From contig NZ_QDFI01000002.1 of assembly GCF_003254465.1 (NCBI RefSeq), positions 1 through 64,000 of the forward strand: a DNA stretch of 64,000 nucleotides, read 5' to 3'. Below the pieces are notes generated by a model. It was given only the letters and a program-made list of their open reading frames with translations, was not told the DNA's origin and searched no databases. The stretch is from Meridianimarinicoccus zhengii (GTDB lineage: Bacteria; Pseudomonadota; Alphaproteobacteria; Rhodobacterales; Rhodobacteraceae). Positions 52,294 through 61,099 of this stretch are shown in pieces. Position 1 is the first letter of the stretch; each line of letters starts with the position of its first letter. A program made the position numbers and the translations under genes.

Positions 52294-53480
52294 CAGGCGC
52301 CCGTTTCGACGACGAAATGTCCGGGCCGCGTCGTCGTGGCTGCGAGAGTCCTGTATCGGGCGATCTCCTCGGGCAGATCGACGATGCCGAGCCCCGGTGC
52401 CGGGCTGATCGGGTATCGGTTGCGGACCGCGCCGTCGGGCCAAAGGTGAAACGCCCCGCGCAGCGGGTTGGCGTTGGTATCCACTTCGAGCAGACCGTCG
52501 CACGGGATTGATGCCAGCACCGCCGCCGAGGCCGCGAGCCCGATACCGCCGCCGAGGAAATGCGGACAGTAGAGCAGGCCCTTGGCGGTCGCCTGCATCC
52601 CCACGTCGCGGCATTTCGAAACGCCGCCCCATTTCGCCACGTCCGGCTGGATGACCCTGAGGCTGCCACCATCGAGGGCGGTGGCGAAATCCGTCGTGCC
52701 CCAGATGTTCTCGCCGCCTGCCAGCGGTATGGCGGACGCCGCCGCGACGCGCTGCCAGTCGGCGTCAGGCGCATCGGCGGGCAGGGGTTCCTCCAGCCAG
52801 CCGACGGGCTGGACGGCAAGCGCCGCAAGAAAGGTCATGGCCTCGTCCGCGGTCCACCCCTGGTTCGCGTCAGTGAACAGGCGCTCATGGCGCCCGAGCG
52901 TGGCGCAGGCGCGCCGGACGCCGTCGATGTCCGCCGACAGGTCGAAGGCGACCTTGACCTTGAACGCGTCGAACCCCAGCGTGCGGCTTTCGTCGATGAC
53001 ACGGTCGGCGGCGCCGATATGGATGCCGCTGGCATAGGTGGGCACCGACAGCGGGGCGTCGGGGTTGAGGAACCGGGCCAGCGGCAGGTCCGCCCGCCGC
53101 GCCAACAGGTCGTGGAACGCGGTGTCGAGCCCCGCGATCACGTGGTTGAACGGTCCCCATTCGCCGCATTGCAGGGCCCGGATGTGCGTCTTTTCGGTCA
53201 GGTGGTCGAACAGGCTCGACGGGGCGCCGAAGGCGTGACCGAGGATCAGGTCCGACACGTCCTCGATCAGCAGGCGCGCCCGGTGCTCGGCCCCGGCGGC
53301 GGGCCAGTTTGCGAAGATCTCGCCCCAGCCGAAGGCGCCGTCCGCATCTTCCAGCCTGACGAAGACCGCGGGCCGGCTGGTCATGGCACCGAAGGAGGTC
53401 ACGACCCTTTCGGCAATCGGCACGCGGTAGCACCAGACATCGATCCGGGCGATTTCGGTCTTGCTGTCAGAGTCGGTCAT
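52293..53480 (-). CDS. Enolase-superfamily acid-sugar dehydratase (mandelate racemase group)
   Basis: A 395-residue member of the mandelate racemase subgroup. Catalytic KxK is K174-K176 (FKVKVAF). Magnesium ligands are D204 (FTDANQGW), E230 (WLEEPLP) and E257 (AGGENIW). The Asp-His dyad is D280 (IQPDVAKWGG) and H307 (CPHFLGGGIG). All are present, so it is probably active, removing an alpha proton from a carboxylate such as an aldonate; the exact substrate cannot be read. GAGGGAAGC precedes ATG 53480. It lies 110 bases after the aldehyde dehydrogenase gene, in which a G+C-rich stem (53552-53559 / 53579-53586) could form. Confidence 0.87.
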   Translation of the reverse strand: MTDSDSKTEIARIDVWCYRVPIAERVVTSFGAMTSRPAVFVRLEDADGAFGWGEIFANWPAAGAEHRARLLIEDVSDLILGHAFGAPSSLFDHLTEKTHIRALQCGEWGPFNHVIAGLDTAFHDLLARRADLPLARFLNPDAPLSVPTYASGIHIGAADRVIDESRTLGFDAFKVKVAFDLSADIDGVRRACATLGRHERLFTDANQGWTADEAMTFLAALAVQPVGWLEEPLPADAPDADWQRVAAASAIPLAGGENIWGTTDFATALDGGSLRVIQPDVAKWGGVSKCRDVGMQATAKGLLYCPHFLGGGIGLAASAAVLASIPCDGLLEVDTNANPLRGAFHLWPDGAVRNRYPISPAPGLGIVDLPEEIARYRTLAATTTRPGHFVVETGA

Positions 53481-53589
53481 GCTTCCCTCGGAGGTGGATG
53501 AGGTTCCCGCCGACGCCGCGTGCCCGCGCCGGCCCCGTGCCCCATGCCGGACCGCCCCGCATCGCAGGGACGGCCGGTCGGGGCGGGGG

Positions 53590-54975
53590 TCACGCCTGTC
53601 CCCGGCGAAAGACCGTGTGTTCCTGCGTGTAGAAATGCAACGTCGAGGGGCCGTTCGACCCGCCCACGCCCAGCGACGAATTCTTGACGCCGACGAACGG
53701 CGAATGATCCTCGGGAAAGCTGCCGCAGTTGACATGCAGCATGCCGCTTTCCGCTTCGGCGATGAAACGCTCCACGAGCGGCATCTGTTCCGAATACAGG
53801 CAAGCCGACAGGCCGAATTCGACATCGTTGCAGATCGCCAGCGCCGCGTCTGGCGTGTCATAGGGAATGACCGCCAGCACCGGGCCGAACACCTCGTCCC
53901 GTGCCACTTCCATGTCGGGCGTGACGTTGGACAGGATCGTGGGGGCATAGAAATAGCCACCCTGCCGGTCGATCATCGCGCCGCCCGCGGCCACATGCGC
54001 ACCGGCGGCCCGGGCACGATCCACGAAACCCGCCACGTCGGCACGCGCCTTTTCGCCCATCAGGGGACCGATCGTCGTGGCGGCATCCAGTCCGTCGCCC
54101 ACGCGCGCGGCGTTTGCACGCTGCGCAAGCCCTTCGACCACGGCGTTCTCGATCTCGCGGCGCACGATGACGCGGCTGATCGCGGTGCAGCGCTGCCCGC
54201 AGACGGCAAAGGCCGCGGCGAAGATCTGGTCGAGCGCGGTATCGAGATCGCTCGCGTCGTTCAGGATGACCGGGTTCTTGCCCCCAAGCTCCAGGCTAAT
54301 CTCGGCAAGGTTGGCGGCAGCGGCCTGCGCGACCATCCGCCCGACGCCGACGGAACCGGTGAAGGTGATCGCATCGATGCCCGTGGCGGATGTCAGCGTG
54401 CTGCCGATGCTGCCCGACCCGTTGGCGATCTGGAATATCCCCGGCGGCAAGGTCGCATCCGCCACCTCTTGCATGATGAAGGCGGCCCCGGGGGTGTTGA
54501 TCGACGGCTTGAGGATCATGGCGTTGCCGTAAAGCAGCGCCGGGATCGTCTTGCGAATGGGCGTGCCGAAGGGAAAGTTCCACGGGTTGATCCCCAGGAT
54601 CACGCCGCGCGGGCGGCGGGTGGAATAGACCGTCGTGGCGGGTTTTTGCGACGGGAGAACCTCGCCGATCGGGGCGGAGGCCCGGCGCGTCGTGGCGCGC
54701 CCCTCGCCGGTGGACTTGGCCACTTCGCCGCGCGCTTCCGCGATGATCTTGCCCATCTCGCGGGTGATCGACCGTGCGATGTCCTCGGCCCGCGCTTCCA
54801 GACCGTTCAGGAACCCGTCCACGATGCGGCCGCGTTCGGGCTGGGGCACCCTGGCCCAGTCCCGCTGGGCGTCCCGCGCCGTCTGGACGAGGCGCGGCAC
54901 GTCATCGGGCGTGATCGTGGGGTAGGTGCCGACGATTTCGGCGGGATTGGCGGGGTTGCGGATTTCGACTGTCAT
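53590..54975 (-). CDS. NAD(P)-dependent aldehyde dehydrogenase
   Basis: A 461-residue aldehyde dehydrogenase. Catalytic residues are in place: N133 (INPWNFPF), K156 (ILKPS), E229 (LELGGKNP) and nucleophile C263 (VCGQRCTA). FTGSVGVGR marks the cofactor loop, and the C-terminus reads SSLGVGGSNGPSTLHFYTQE. The overall form resembles semialdehyde dehydrogenases used at the end of sugar-acid pathways, such as the 2-oxoglutarate semialdehyde type; that is inference. GAGGGACC precedes ATG 54975. It lies 62 bases after the GMC gene. Confidence 0.9.
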   Translation of the reverse strand: MTVEIRNPANPAEIVGTYPTITPDDVPRLVQTARDAQRDWARVPQPERGRIVDGFLNGLEARAEDIARSITREMGKIIAEARGEVAKSTGEGRATTRRASAPIGEVLPSQKPATTVYSTRRPRGVILGINPWNFPFGTPIRKTIPALLYGNAMILKPSINTPGAAFIMQEVADATLPPGIFQIANGSGSIGSTLTSATGIDAITFTGSVGVGRMVAQAAAANLAEISLELGGKNPVILNDASDLDTALDQIFAAAFAVCGQRCTAISRVIVRREIENAVVEGLAQRANAARVGDGLDAATTIGPLMGEKARADVAGFVDRARAAGAHVAAGGAMIDRQGGYFYAPTILSNVTPDMEVARDEVFGPVLAVIPYDTPDAALAICNDVEFGLSACLYSEQMPLVERFIAEAESGMLHVNCGSFPEDHSPFVGVKNSSLGVGGSNGPSTLHFYTQEHTVFRRGQA

Positions 54976-55036
54976 TGCGGTCCCTCATGGTTCTGTGTGC
55001 TGCGCACGGTTCGGGCGGCGCTTTGGGGGGCATCGC

Positions 55037-56635
55037 CTATTGCTCGCCCCGGATGATCGCGGATGCCTTTTCGGCGATCATGTACGTGGCGGCATTGGTG
55101 TTGGCCGACGGGATCTTGGGCATCACCGACGCATCCACGACGCGCAGCCCGTCCACCCCCCGGACGCGCAACTGCGGATCGACCACGGACCGGTCGTCGC
55201 CGCCCATCCGGCAGGTGCCGACAAGGTGATAGACCGTCGTCGCATTGGCGCGGATCGCGTTCATGATGTCTTCGTCGGATTGGTATGCGTCGCCGGGTAT
55301 GACCTCGCGCGACCACTGACTGCGGAAGGCGGGCTGGCGATAGATCTCGCGCAGGATCTTCAGGCCCTCGACGGTCACGTCGCGGTCGCGCTGTGCTGAG
55401 AAGTAATTCATGCGGATGGTCGGATCGCGGCCGGGGTCGGTGGAATTGATGTGGATGCTGCCGCGGCTTTCCGGGTGGCATTGCCAGAACGAGGTCGTGA
55501 AACCGGAATAGGCGTGGAGCGGCTTGCCCGGCTTGTCGACCGACAGGGGCATGACGAAAAGCTGGATGTCGGGGCGGCCGCCTTCGGCGTATTTGGTCGC
55601 CATGGCGCCGCCGACCTGTCCGGCGCCCACGGATAGCGGCCCCGACCCCTTTATCAGCCATTCCAGCCCCATCCTGGCAAGGCTGATCGGGTTCGCCATG
55701 TGGTCGTTCAGCGACAGGCCCTTGTCCGCCAGTTCGACGATGGTGCGCATCTGGATGTGATCCTGCAGGTTCTCGCCGACCTCGGGCGCGTCGTGGCGCA
55801 CCTTGATGCCCAACGCACCCAGCCGTTCTGCCGGGCCGATGCCGGACAGTTGCAAGAGTTGCGGGGTCTGGACGGAGCCGGCACACAGGATCACCTCGCC
55901 GTCGGCGATGGCCGTGTGGTCCTTGCCGTTCTTGCGATAGGTAACGCCGCGTGCGCGCGACCCGTCGAAGGTCAGGCCGGTCACGTCCGCGCGCAGCTTC
56001 ACGGTCAGGTTGGGCCTGCGCATCGCGGGCTTGAGAAACGCGGTCGCGGCGCTGTCGCGCCAGCGGCCGCGCAGCGTCAGCTGGTAGGACCCGATGCCAT
56101 GCGCGCTCGCGCCGTTGAAGTCGGGGTTGTCGGGCAGCCCGTATTCGCGTGCTGCCCGAAGCCACGCGTCGCAGGCCGGGTTGTGGTTCCGCAGGTCGCT
56201 GATCTGCAAGGGGCCATGCGCGCCGCGGTATTGCGAGGGTTTCCCGGAATAGGTTTCCAGCTTGCGAAAATGCGGCAGGACAGCGTTGAAATCCCAGCCT
56301 TCGGCGCCCATCGCCGCCCAGTCGTCGAAATCCTGGTGCTGGCCGCGAATGTAGATCAGTCCGTTGATCGAACTCGACCCGCCGATGACGCGGCCCCGCG
56401 GACAATCCATCTGGCGCCCGCCGATCCCGGGATCGGGTTCGGAGCGGTAGAGATGCGAGAAATTCGCGTTGTAGATGGCCTTGTAGTAGCCCACCGGCAC
56501 CTTGAGCCAGAAATTCCTGTCCGGGCCGCCGCTTTCGAGAACGAGGACCCGGCAATCGGGGTCTTCGGTCAGGCGCGCCGCCAAAGTGGCACCGGCGGTA
56601 CCCGAACCCACGATAACGTAATCATAACCTGACAC
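55037..56635 (-). CDS. GMC-family FAD oxidoreductase (choline dehydrogenase-like)
   Basis: A 532-residue flavoprotein oxidising an alcohol group. The FAD dinucleotide motif is at residues 5-33 (YVIVGSGTAGATLAARL). The GMC signatures are GGSSSINGLIYIRGQ and GSVQTPQLLQLSGIGP. The C-terminal active-site histidine is in YHLVGTCRMGG, with SANTNAATYMIAEKA supplying the second residue as Asn. Despite resemblance to choline dehydrogenase, the TRAP and dehydratase neighbours suggest a sugar or polyol substrate. The start is GTG 56635 with AAGGGGGA upstream. A 162-base gap separates it from dctM. Confidence 0.9.
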   Translation of the reverse strand: MSGYDYVIVGSGTAGATLAARLTEDPDCRVLVLESGGPDRNFWLKVPVGYYKAIYNANFSHLYRSEPDPGIGGRQMDCPRGRVIGGSSSINGLIYIRGQHQDFDDWAAMGAEGWDFNAVLPHFRKLETYSGKPSQYRGAHGPLQISDLRNHNPACDAWLRAAREYGLPDNPDFNGASAHGIGSYQLTLRGRWRDSAATAFLKPAMRRPNLTVKLRADVTGLTFDGSRARGVTYRKNGKDHTAIADGEVILCAGSVQTPQLLQLSGIGPAERLGALGIKVRHDAPEVGENLQDHIQMRTIVELADKGLSLNDHMANPISLARMGLEWLIKGSGPLSVGAGQVGGAMATKYAEGGRPDIQLFVMPLSVDKPGKPLHAYSGFTTSFWQCHPESRGSIHINSTDPGRDPTIRMNYFSAQRDRDVTVEGLKILREIYRQPAFRSQWSREVIPGDAYQSDEDIMNAIRANATTVYHLVGTCRMGGDDRSVVDPQLRVRGVDGLRVVDASVMPKIPSANTNAATYMIAEKASAIIRGEQ

Positions 56636-56797
56636 AGTGTCCCCCTTCGAGGTTTCGTTTCCTGGTGTTGGAACCAGCGATCCATTCCCGCTGGCCCCTG
56701 TCGTTCTGCTGTCGTTCCGGCTGTCAGATCGCCTTCAACCGCGCCGTTCGCCGCGCCCCGGCCGGTGCCGGACAAGGCCCGCCCGTGCGCAGGTTCG

Positions 56798-58075
56798 CTA
56801 GAACACGCGCAGGATGCCCAGCGAGATCTGGGGGAACATGATGATCGGGATGAGCACGCCGATCAGGATGAAGATGAATGGCCAGGTCTCCCGCAGGATC
56901 GACGCGTAACTTGCCCCCGACACCTGCTGCACGATGAAGAGGTTGAGCCCGAACGGGGGTGTGAGCAATCCGATCATCAGCGTCAGCACGGTGACGATCC
57001 CGAAATGAATCGGATCGATCCCCGTCGCCACCGCGACCGGCAGGAACACCGGGACGGCAATGGTCAGGATCGCGATCAGTTCCATGAACATTCCCATGAC
57101 CAGCAGGACGGCCGCGATGATCAACAGCAGGATCGTGGGGTTCTGGGTCACATTGGTCAGGAAACCCTGCACGACGACCGGGATCTGCTGGGTCGAGACG
57201 AGCCAGCCATAGATGTTGGCTGCCGCGACGATCAGCATGATGGTCGCGGTGGACCGCGCCGCCAGCCGGAAGCTTTCCACGACGTTGCCAAGGTTCATGC
57301 TGCGATGCACGACCAGCCCTAGCAGCAGGGAATAAATGACGGCGGCGGCGGCGGCCTCCGTCGGGCTCATGATCCCGCCCCAGATCCCGCCAAGGATGAT
57401 GACCGGCAGCAGGAGCGACGGAATGGCGCTGACGAATGCGGAGCCTATCGCGGCAAACCCTGCGAAGGCCGGGTCACGGGGAAAGTTCCGGCGCTTCGCG
57501 ATCACTGCGATGTAGGCCATCATGGCTAGCCCCATCAAGATGCCGGGTACGAAACCAGCGAGGAACAGCTCGCCGATTGCCGCACCGGAAATCACACCGT
57601 AAAGGACGATGGGCACCGACGGCGGAATGATCGGGCCGATGGTCGATGAGGCGGCGGTGACGGCTGCGGCGAAACCGGGCTCGTAGCCCTGTTCCTTCAT
57701 GGCCTTGATCTCGATCGCCCCAAGTCCGGCGGCATCGGCCACGGCAGAGCCCGACATGCCGGAAAACAACATCGATGCAGCGATGTTCACATGGCCCAGC
57801 CCGCCGTAAATGCGCCCAAGCACGGTATTCGCCAGCCGGAAGATGCGTTCGGTCGCGCCGGAATGGTTCATGATCTCGGCCGCGAGGATGAACAGCGGGA
57901 TGGCGAGCAGCGGAAAACTGTCCAGCGCGTTGCCCAACCGCTGGGAGACGATGAGCGTCGGCAGTGCCCCGTCCCAGACGATCAGCGCGAGGCTCGACAG
58001 GAGCAGCGAGAATGCGACCGGCACCCCAAGAAGCAAAAGCAGGAACAATCCGCCGACCAGGATTAGCGTGGCCAT
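56798..58075 (-). CDS. dctM: TRAP transporter large permease
   Basis: The 425-residue DctM-type subunit, with about 12 transmembrane segments, forms the sodium-coupled transport channel of a tripartite carboxylate transporter. Landmarks are GVPVAFSLLLSSLALI, FSGMSGSAVADAAGLGAIEI, SSTIGPIIPPSVPIVLYGV and TPPFGLNLFIVQQVSG. It lies six bases after dctQ. The substrate depends on the DctP protein upstream. Confidence 0.95.
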   Translation of the reverse strand: MATLILVGGLFLLLLLGVPVAFSLLLSSLALIVWDGALPTLIVSQRLGNALDSFPLLAIPLFILAAEIMNHSGATERIFRLANTVLGRIYGGLGHVNIAASMLFSGMSGSAVADAAGLGAIEIKAMKEQGYEPGFAAAVTAASSTIGPIIPPSVPIVLYGVISGAAIGELFLAGFVPGILMGLAMMAYIAVIAKRRNFPRDPAFAGFAAIGSAFVSAIPSLLLPVIILGGIWGGIMSPTEAAAAAVIYSLLLGLVVHRSMNLGNVVESFRLAARSTATIMLIVAAANIYGWLVSTQQIPVVVQGFLTNVTQNPTILLLIIAAVLLVMGMFMELIAILTIAVPVFLPVAVATGIDPIHFGIVTVLTLMIGLLTPPFGLNLFIVQQVSGASYASILRETWPFIFILIGVLIPIIMFPQISLGILRVF

Positions 58076-58081
58076 TTTCTA

Positions 58082-58609
58082 TCACTCCAGCAGGTCGTGA
58101 GGATTTTTTGCAGTGTCGCGATAGATGCTGCCGCCCGTCAGGCACGACAGGAAGTTGATCGCCGTCGCCACGATCATCAGCAGCGCGCCGACCAGAACCG
58201 GGTAGAACATCCACGCGGTGGACAGCCGGGTCGCCGGGCGTTGCATGTTCTCCACGACCGGGATGATCTGCCAGGCACCCCATGCGATCACGGCCAGCAC
58301 GCCGATGCACAGCGCCATGCGGACAAGATCGAACACGCGGTCGACGGCCGGGGACATGCCGAAGGTCTCCTGAAGATCGACCGCGATATGGGTGCGCCGC
58401 ATGGATGCTTCGGCCGCGCCGATGAACACGAGGTAGATGAAGAACAGGCGGGCAAGCTCGTCCGACCAGGACAGGGAATTGCCGGTAAGGATCCGCGACC
58501 CGATCTGACCGCCGATCAGGACGAGGATGATCGCGAGGGCGATCCCGGCAACCAGGACCGCCCCGCGCGCGATCGCCTCGGCGATCGCGGGCAGAATGTT
58601 CAGTCCCAC
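58082..58609 (-). CDS. dctQ: TRAP transporter small permease
   Basis: A 175-residue, four-helix DctQ subunit (LIGGQIGSRILTGNSLSWSD, ELARLFFIYLVFIGAAEASM, RRTHIAVDL). I place the start at GTG 58609 (MGLNILPAIAEAIARG), overlapping the dctP stop by 10 bases; the longer upstream frame has no family resemblance. Translation is probably coupled to dctP. Confidence 0.9.
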   Translation of the reverse strand: MGLNILPAIAEAIARGAVLVAGIALAIILVLIGGQIGSRILTGNSLSWSDELARLFFIYLVFIGAAEASMRRTHIAVDLQETFGMSPAVDRVFDLVRMALCIGVLAVIAWGAWQIIPVVENMQRPATRLSTAWMFYPVLVGALLMIVATAINFLSCLTGGSIYRDTAKNPHDLLE

Positions 58610-59592
58610 TGGGACTTCAGTTCGTCGACCAGTTCCGGAGAATAGCCGACGATGTCTGCGATGGTGTCGAAGTTGGAGCGGAAATGCTCCTTCCACGCCT
58701 GAACATCCACATCGATGATGTTGATGCCCTCGGCGGCCATCTTTTCTTCGGCGTCTGCGATCTGGATGGCGACCTGTTCGTTGTGCCAACCGGCAACTTC
58801 GTCGATCGCCTGCACGATGGCGTTGCGTTGGTCCTCGGTCAGCGACTGGAAGACCCGCTCGGAGATCATCACGCCGGTTTCTTCGTAGTTGTGATTGGTC
58901 CGCGTCAGGTTGTTCGCGATCGTGTGGTACTTGTTGCCATAGAGCCAGTTCGACGCCTGTTCGGTCGACTCGACGATCCCCTGCTGCAAGCCCGTGAAGG
59001 TCTCGGACAGCGGTATCGGGGTCGCCGCGGCACCTGCCAGCTTGAAGTTCTCGATCCAGCTTTCCTGCGGCGGCACGCGGATCTTCAACCCTTCGAGGTC
59101 TTCGATCGTGGCGACCGGCCGGGTCGAGATGAAATTGCGCGGTCCGCGATCCCAGTTCTGCGCCAGCACCCGGATACCGTGGTTCTCGACAAGCCGGTCG
59201 CCCATGGCCTCGAACGTCGCGCTTTCATGCATCGTTCGCGCCTGCTCCTGATCGTTGAAGACGTAGAGCGTGCCCGAGATCCAGAAATCCGTCTCGAACG
59301 TGCCCAGCCACGTGGTCGCGCCGACGAACATCTCGACCGTCCCCAGCTTCAGGCCCGACAGCATGTCATTGGCAAACCCAAGCTGCGCGGCAGGGTAGAT
59401 CTCCATCTTGATCTCGCCGTCGGTGAGTTCCGCGACGCGGTCGGCGACCCGCTGCGATGCGACGACATCGATATGTGCCGGCGGATCGATCAGTCCGACC
59501 TTGAGAACGGTCTCGGCGACCGCCGGGCTCATCATTCCGGCGCCCATCGCGACGGCACAGGCCAAGCCCCCCAATTTCATCGGTATCGTCAT
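58600..59592 (-). CDS. dctP: TRAP transporter substrate-binding protein
   Basis: A 330-residue periplasmic DctP with signal peptide (MKLGGLACAVAMGAGMMSPAVA preceded by MTIP). Family features: YPAAQLGFANDMLSGLKLGTVEM, the arginine-containing STRPVATIEDLEGLKIRVPP and TGLQQGIVESTEQASNWLYG. The arginine usually binds a ligand carboxylate, so an acid such as an aldonate or uronate is likely. GGAGGAGAAC precedes ATG 59592, which overlaps the LacI stop as ATGA. Confidence 0.95.
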   Translation of the reverse strand: MTIPMKLGGLACAVAMGAGMMSPAVAETVLKVGLIDPPAHIDVVASQRVADRVAELTDGEIKMEIYPAAQLGFANDMLSGLKLGTVEMFVGATTWLGTFETDFWISGTLYVFNDQEQARTMHESATFEAMGDRLVENHGIRVLAQNWDRGPRNFISTRPVATIEDLEGLKIRVPPQESWIENFKLAGAAATPIPLSETFTGLQQGIVESTEQASNWLYGNKYHTIANNLTRTNHNYEETGVMISERVFQSLTEDQRNAIVQAIDEVAGWHNEQVAIQIADAEEKMAAEGINIIDVDVQAWKEHFRSNFDTIADIVGYSPELVDELKSQWD

Positions 59593-60641
59593 TTGCTGTT
59601 CTCCTCCCTGGTTTGCAGTCGTTCGTCTGTTGCACCGGACAGCGCGTAGCGTCCGGTGCTGCCCCGGATGACGAGGTCGCAGTCGAGGCAATAGTTGCGC
59701 ACTGGCGCGCCGATGGGCTCGACCGCGATCTGCGCCGCGAGCTGGCCGATACGGTAGGCATCGACGCGCATGGTGGTGATCGGCGGGTCCTGGTAGGCGC
59801 TGAAATTCATGTCGTCGAACCCGGCGATGGATACGTCGCCGGGCACCGACAGCCCGCGCAGCCGCGCCGCCTTGAGCGCGCCGATGGCGAGCAGGTCGGA
59901 GGCGGCAAAGACAGCCGTCGGCGGCTCTTCCTGGCTCATCAGGCTGTTCATGGCCTCCCGCCCTTCCAGCAGGTCGGGCCGTCGTTCCACCACGAGGTCG
60001 GGATCGAAGGGCAGGCCGGCCTTGTCCAGCGCATCGCGATAGCCTTCGAGGCGATGCTTGACCCGCGCCGAGCGCGAATATGGGCCGACGATCATTCCGA
60101 TCCTGCGGTGCCCGAGACCGATCAGGTGATTGGTCATGCGTTCGGCCGCACTGCGGTTGTCGAACCCCACATAGGAGATGCCGACATCCGCCTTCGGCTT
60201 TTCCCAGACTACCACGATTCGGGCGCAATGATCCTTGGCAAGACGGCGGATGCGGGCCTCGTTGCGCAATGTGACGCCGGTCAGGATCAGGGCGTGAACC
60301 CGTCGCTCGAGCAGCGACGCGATCAGCCGCTCTTCCCTGTCGTCGTCATAGCGCGAAGCGCCCTGGATGACGGAAAACCCGTGTTCTGCGGTGACATCCT
60401 GCACGCCATGGATGGTCTCTCCGAACAGGGTGCTGCTGGATGTGGGCACCACAAGACCCACAACGGTCGAACGGCCCCTCAGGATGTCGCTGGCGGTGGC
60501 GTTGTAGACATAGCCAAGCTCTTCCGCCGCCCGGCGAACGCGCTCGACGGTTGCGGGCGAGACCTGCTCGGGACTCCGCAGGGCTCGTGAAACCGTCGCG
60601 ACTGAGACTTTCGCGCGCCGTGCGACCTCCCGCATGTTCAC
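59589..60641 (-). CDS. LacI-family transcriptional regulator of the catabolic cluster
   Basis: A 350-residue LacI/GalR regulator. The N-terminal helix-turn-helix and hinge are clear (MREVARRAKVSVATVSRALR, AAEELGYVYNATASDILRGR), followed by a sugar-binding-like effector domain (VVGLVVPTSSSTLFGETIHG, AVFAASDLLAIGALKAAR, VSIAGFDDMNFSAY). GTG 60641 has GGGGGAGG six bases upstream and is preferred to ATG 60635. As first gene of the run it is autoregulated if the TGTGCAACTAGTT repeats upstream are its operators. Its stop overlaps dctP by ATGA, which is unusual for a regulator. Confidence 0.92.
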   Translation of the reverse strand: MNMREVARRAKVSVATVSRALRSPEQVSPATVERVRRAAEELGYVYNATASDILRGRSTVVGLVVPTSSSTLFGETIHGVQDVTAEHGFSVIQGASRYDDDREERLIASLLERRVHALILTGVTLRNEARIRRLAKDHCARIVVVWEKPKADVGISYVGFDNRSAAERMTNHLIGLGHRRIGMIVGPYSRSARVKHRLEGYRDALDKAGLPFDPDLVVERRPDLLEGREAMNSLMSQEEPPTAVFAASDLLAIGALKAARLRGLSVPGDVSIAGFDDMNFSAYQDPPITTMRVDAYRIGQLAAQIAVEPIGAPVRNYCLDCDLVIRGSTGRYALSGATDERLQTREENSK

Positions 60642-60660
60642 AGATATCCTCCCCCAAGGC

Positions 60661-60675
60661 TGTGCAACTAGTTTC
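60661..60675. promoter_or_regulatory. LacI-type operator O1 (near the regulator gene)
   Basis: TGTGCAACTAGTTTC contains the palindromic core AACTAGTT and sits 20 bases before the GTG start of the LacI gene. It shares 13 bases exactly with the second copy at 60788. Confidence 0.6.
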
Positions 60676-60787
60676 ATTAAATTGATGCCACATCGTGGGA
60701 GGGCGGTCAACAGTATTGATTTTTGGATGGAACATGCTCCATATGCGATGTTCAGAGGGTGTCCCAGCGCATCCGATCAGGTTTGGA

Positions 60788-60802
60788 TGTGCAACTAGTT
60801 GC
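60788..60802. promoter_or_regulatory. LacI-type operator O2 (upstream copy)
   Basis: TGTGCAACTAGTTGC includes the perfect 12-bp palindrome GCAACTAGTTGC (60791-60802). It is 127 bp from O1, close to twelve helical turns, a spacing that permits DNA looping. Confidence 0.6.
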
Positions 60803-61099
60803 GAAGTGCCGCCTGCCGCGCGTCAACGCTGGCGTGCGTTCCGAACCGCGTCGGGAAGGAAGGTCGCTGCCGAATATTGCGTCACCAACACCTCGGAATG
60901 GGTGGCTTCCCTGATCCTTGGTGCAGCGCGGCATTTCCGATGCTTTGAATGCTAGAGCCGACTTCAGCGGCTTGACCGGGGCGCGGACGACTGCAAGAAC
61001 TGTCGGCCCGTACGCGCCCGCCTGTCACACCGCTGGCATGGAAGGGCCGCGGCATCAGTTCCGGCAGGATCGACATGCGGCGCGCGGCGCACCGCTCCC

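Larger units (their letters stand above)
60642..61099. other. Promoter region of the catabolic operon, no gene seen
   Basis: About 460 bases between the LacI gene and the DMT gene. It holds the two operator-like repeats (60661 and 60788) and a further inverted repeat, GAACAT at 60730-60735 with ATGTTC at 60748-60753. Short frames here lack ribosome sites and family resemblance. Confidence 0.6.

Noticed and set aside
60695-60955. Small rightward ORF in the LacI operator region
   Set aside because: It has no ribosome site or recognisable domain and overlaps the operator repeats.
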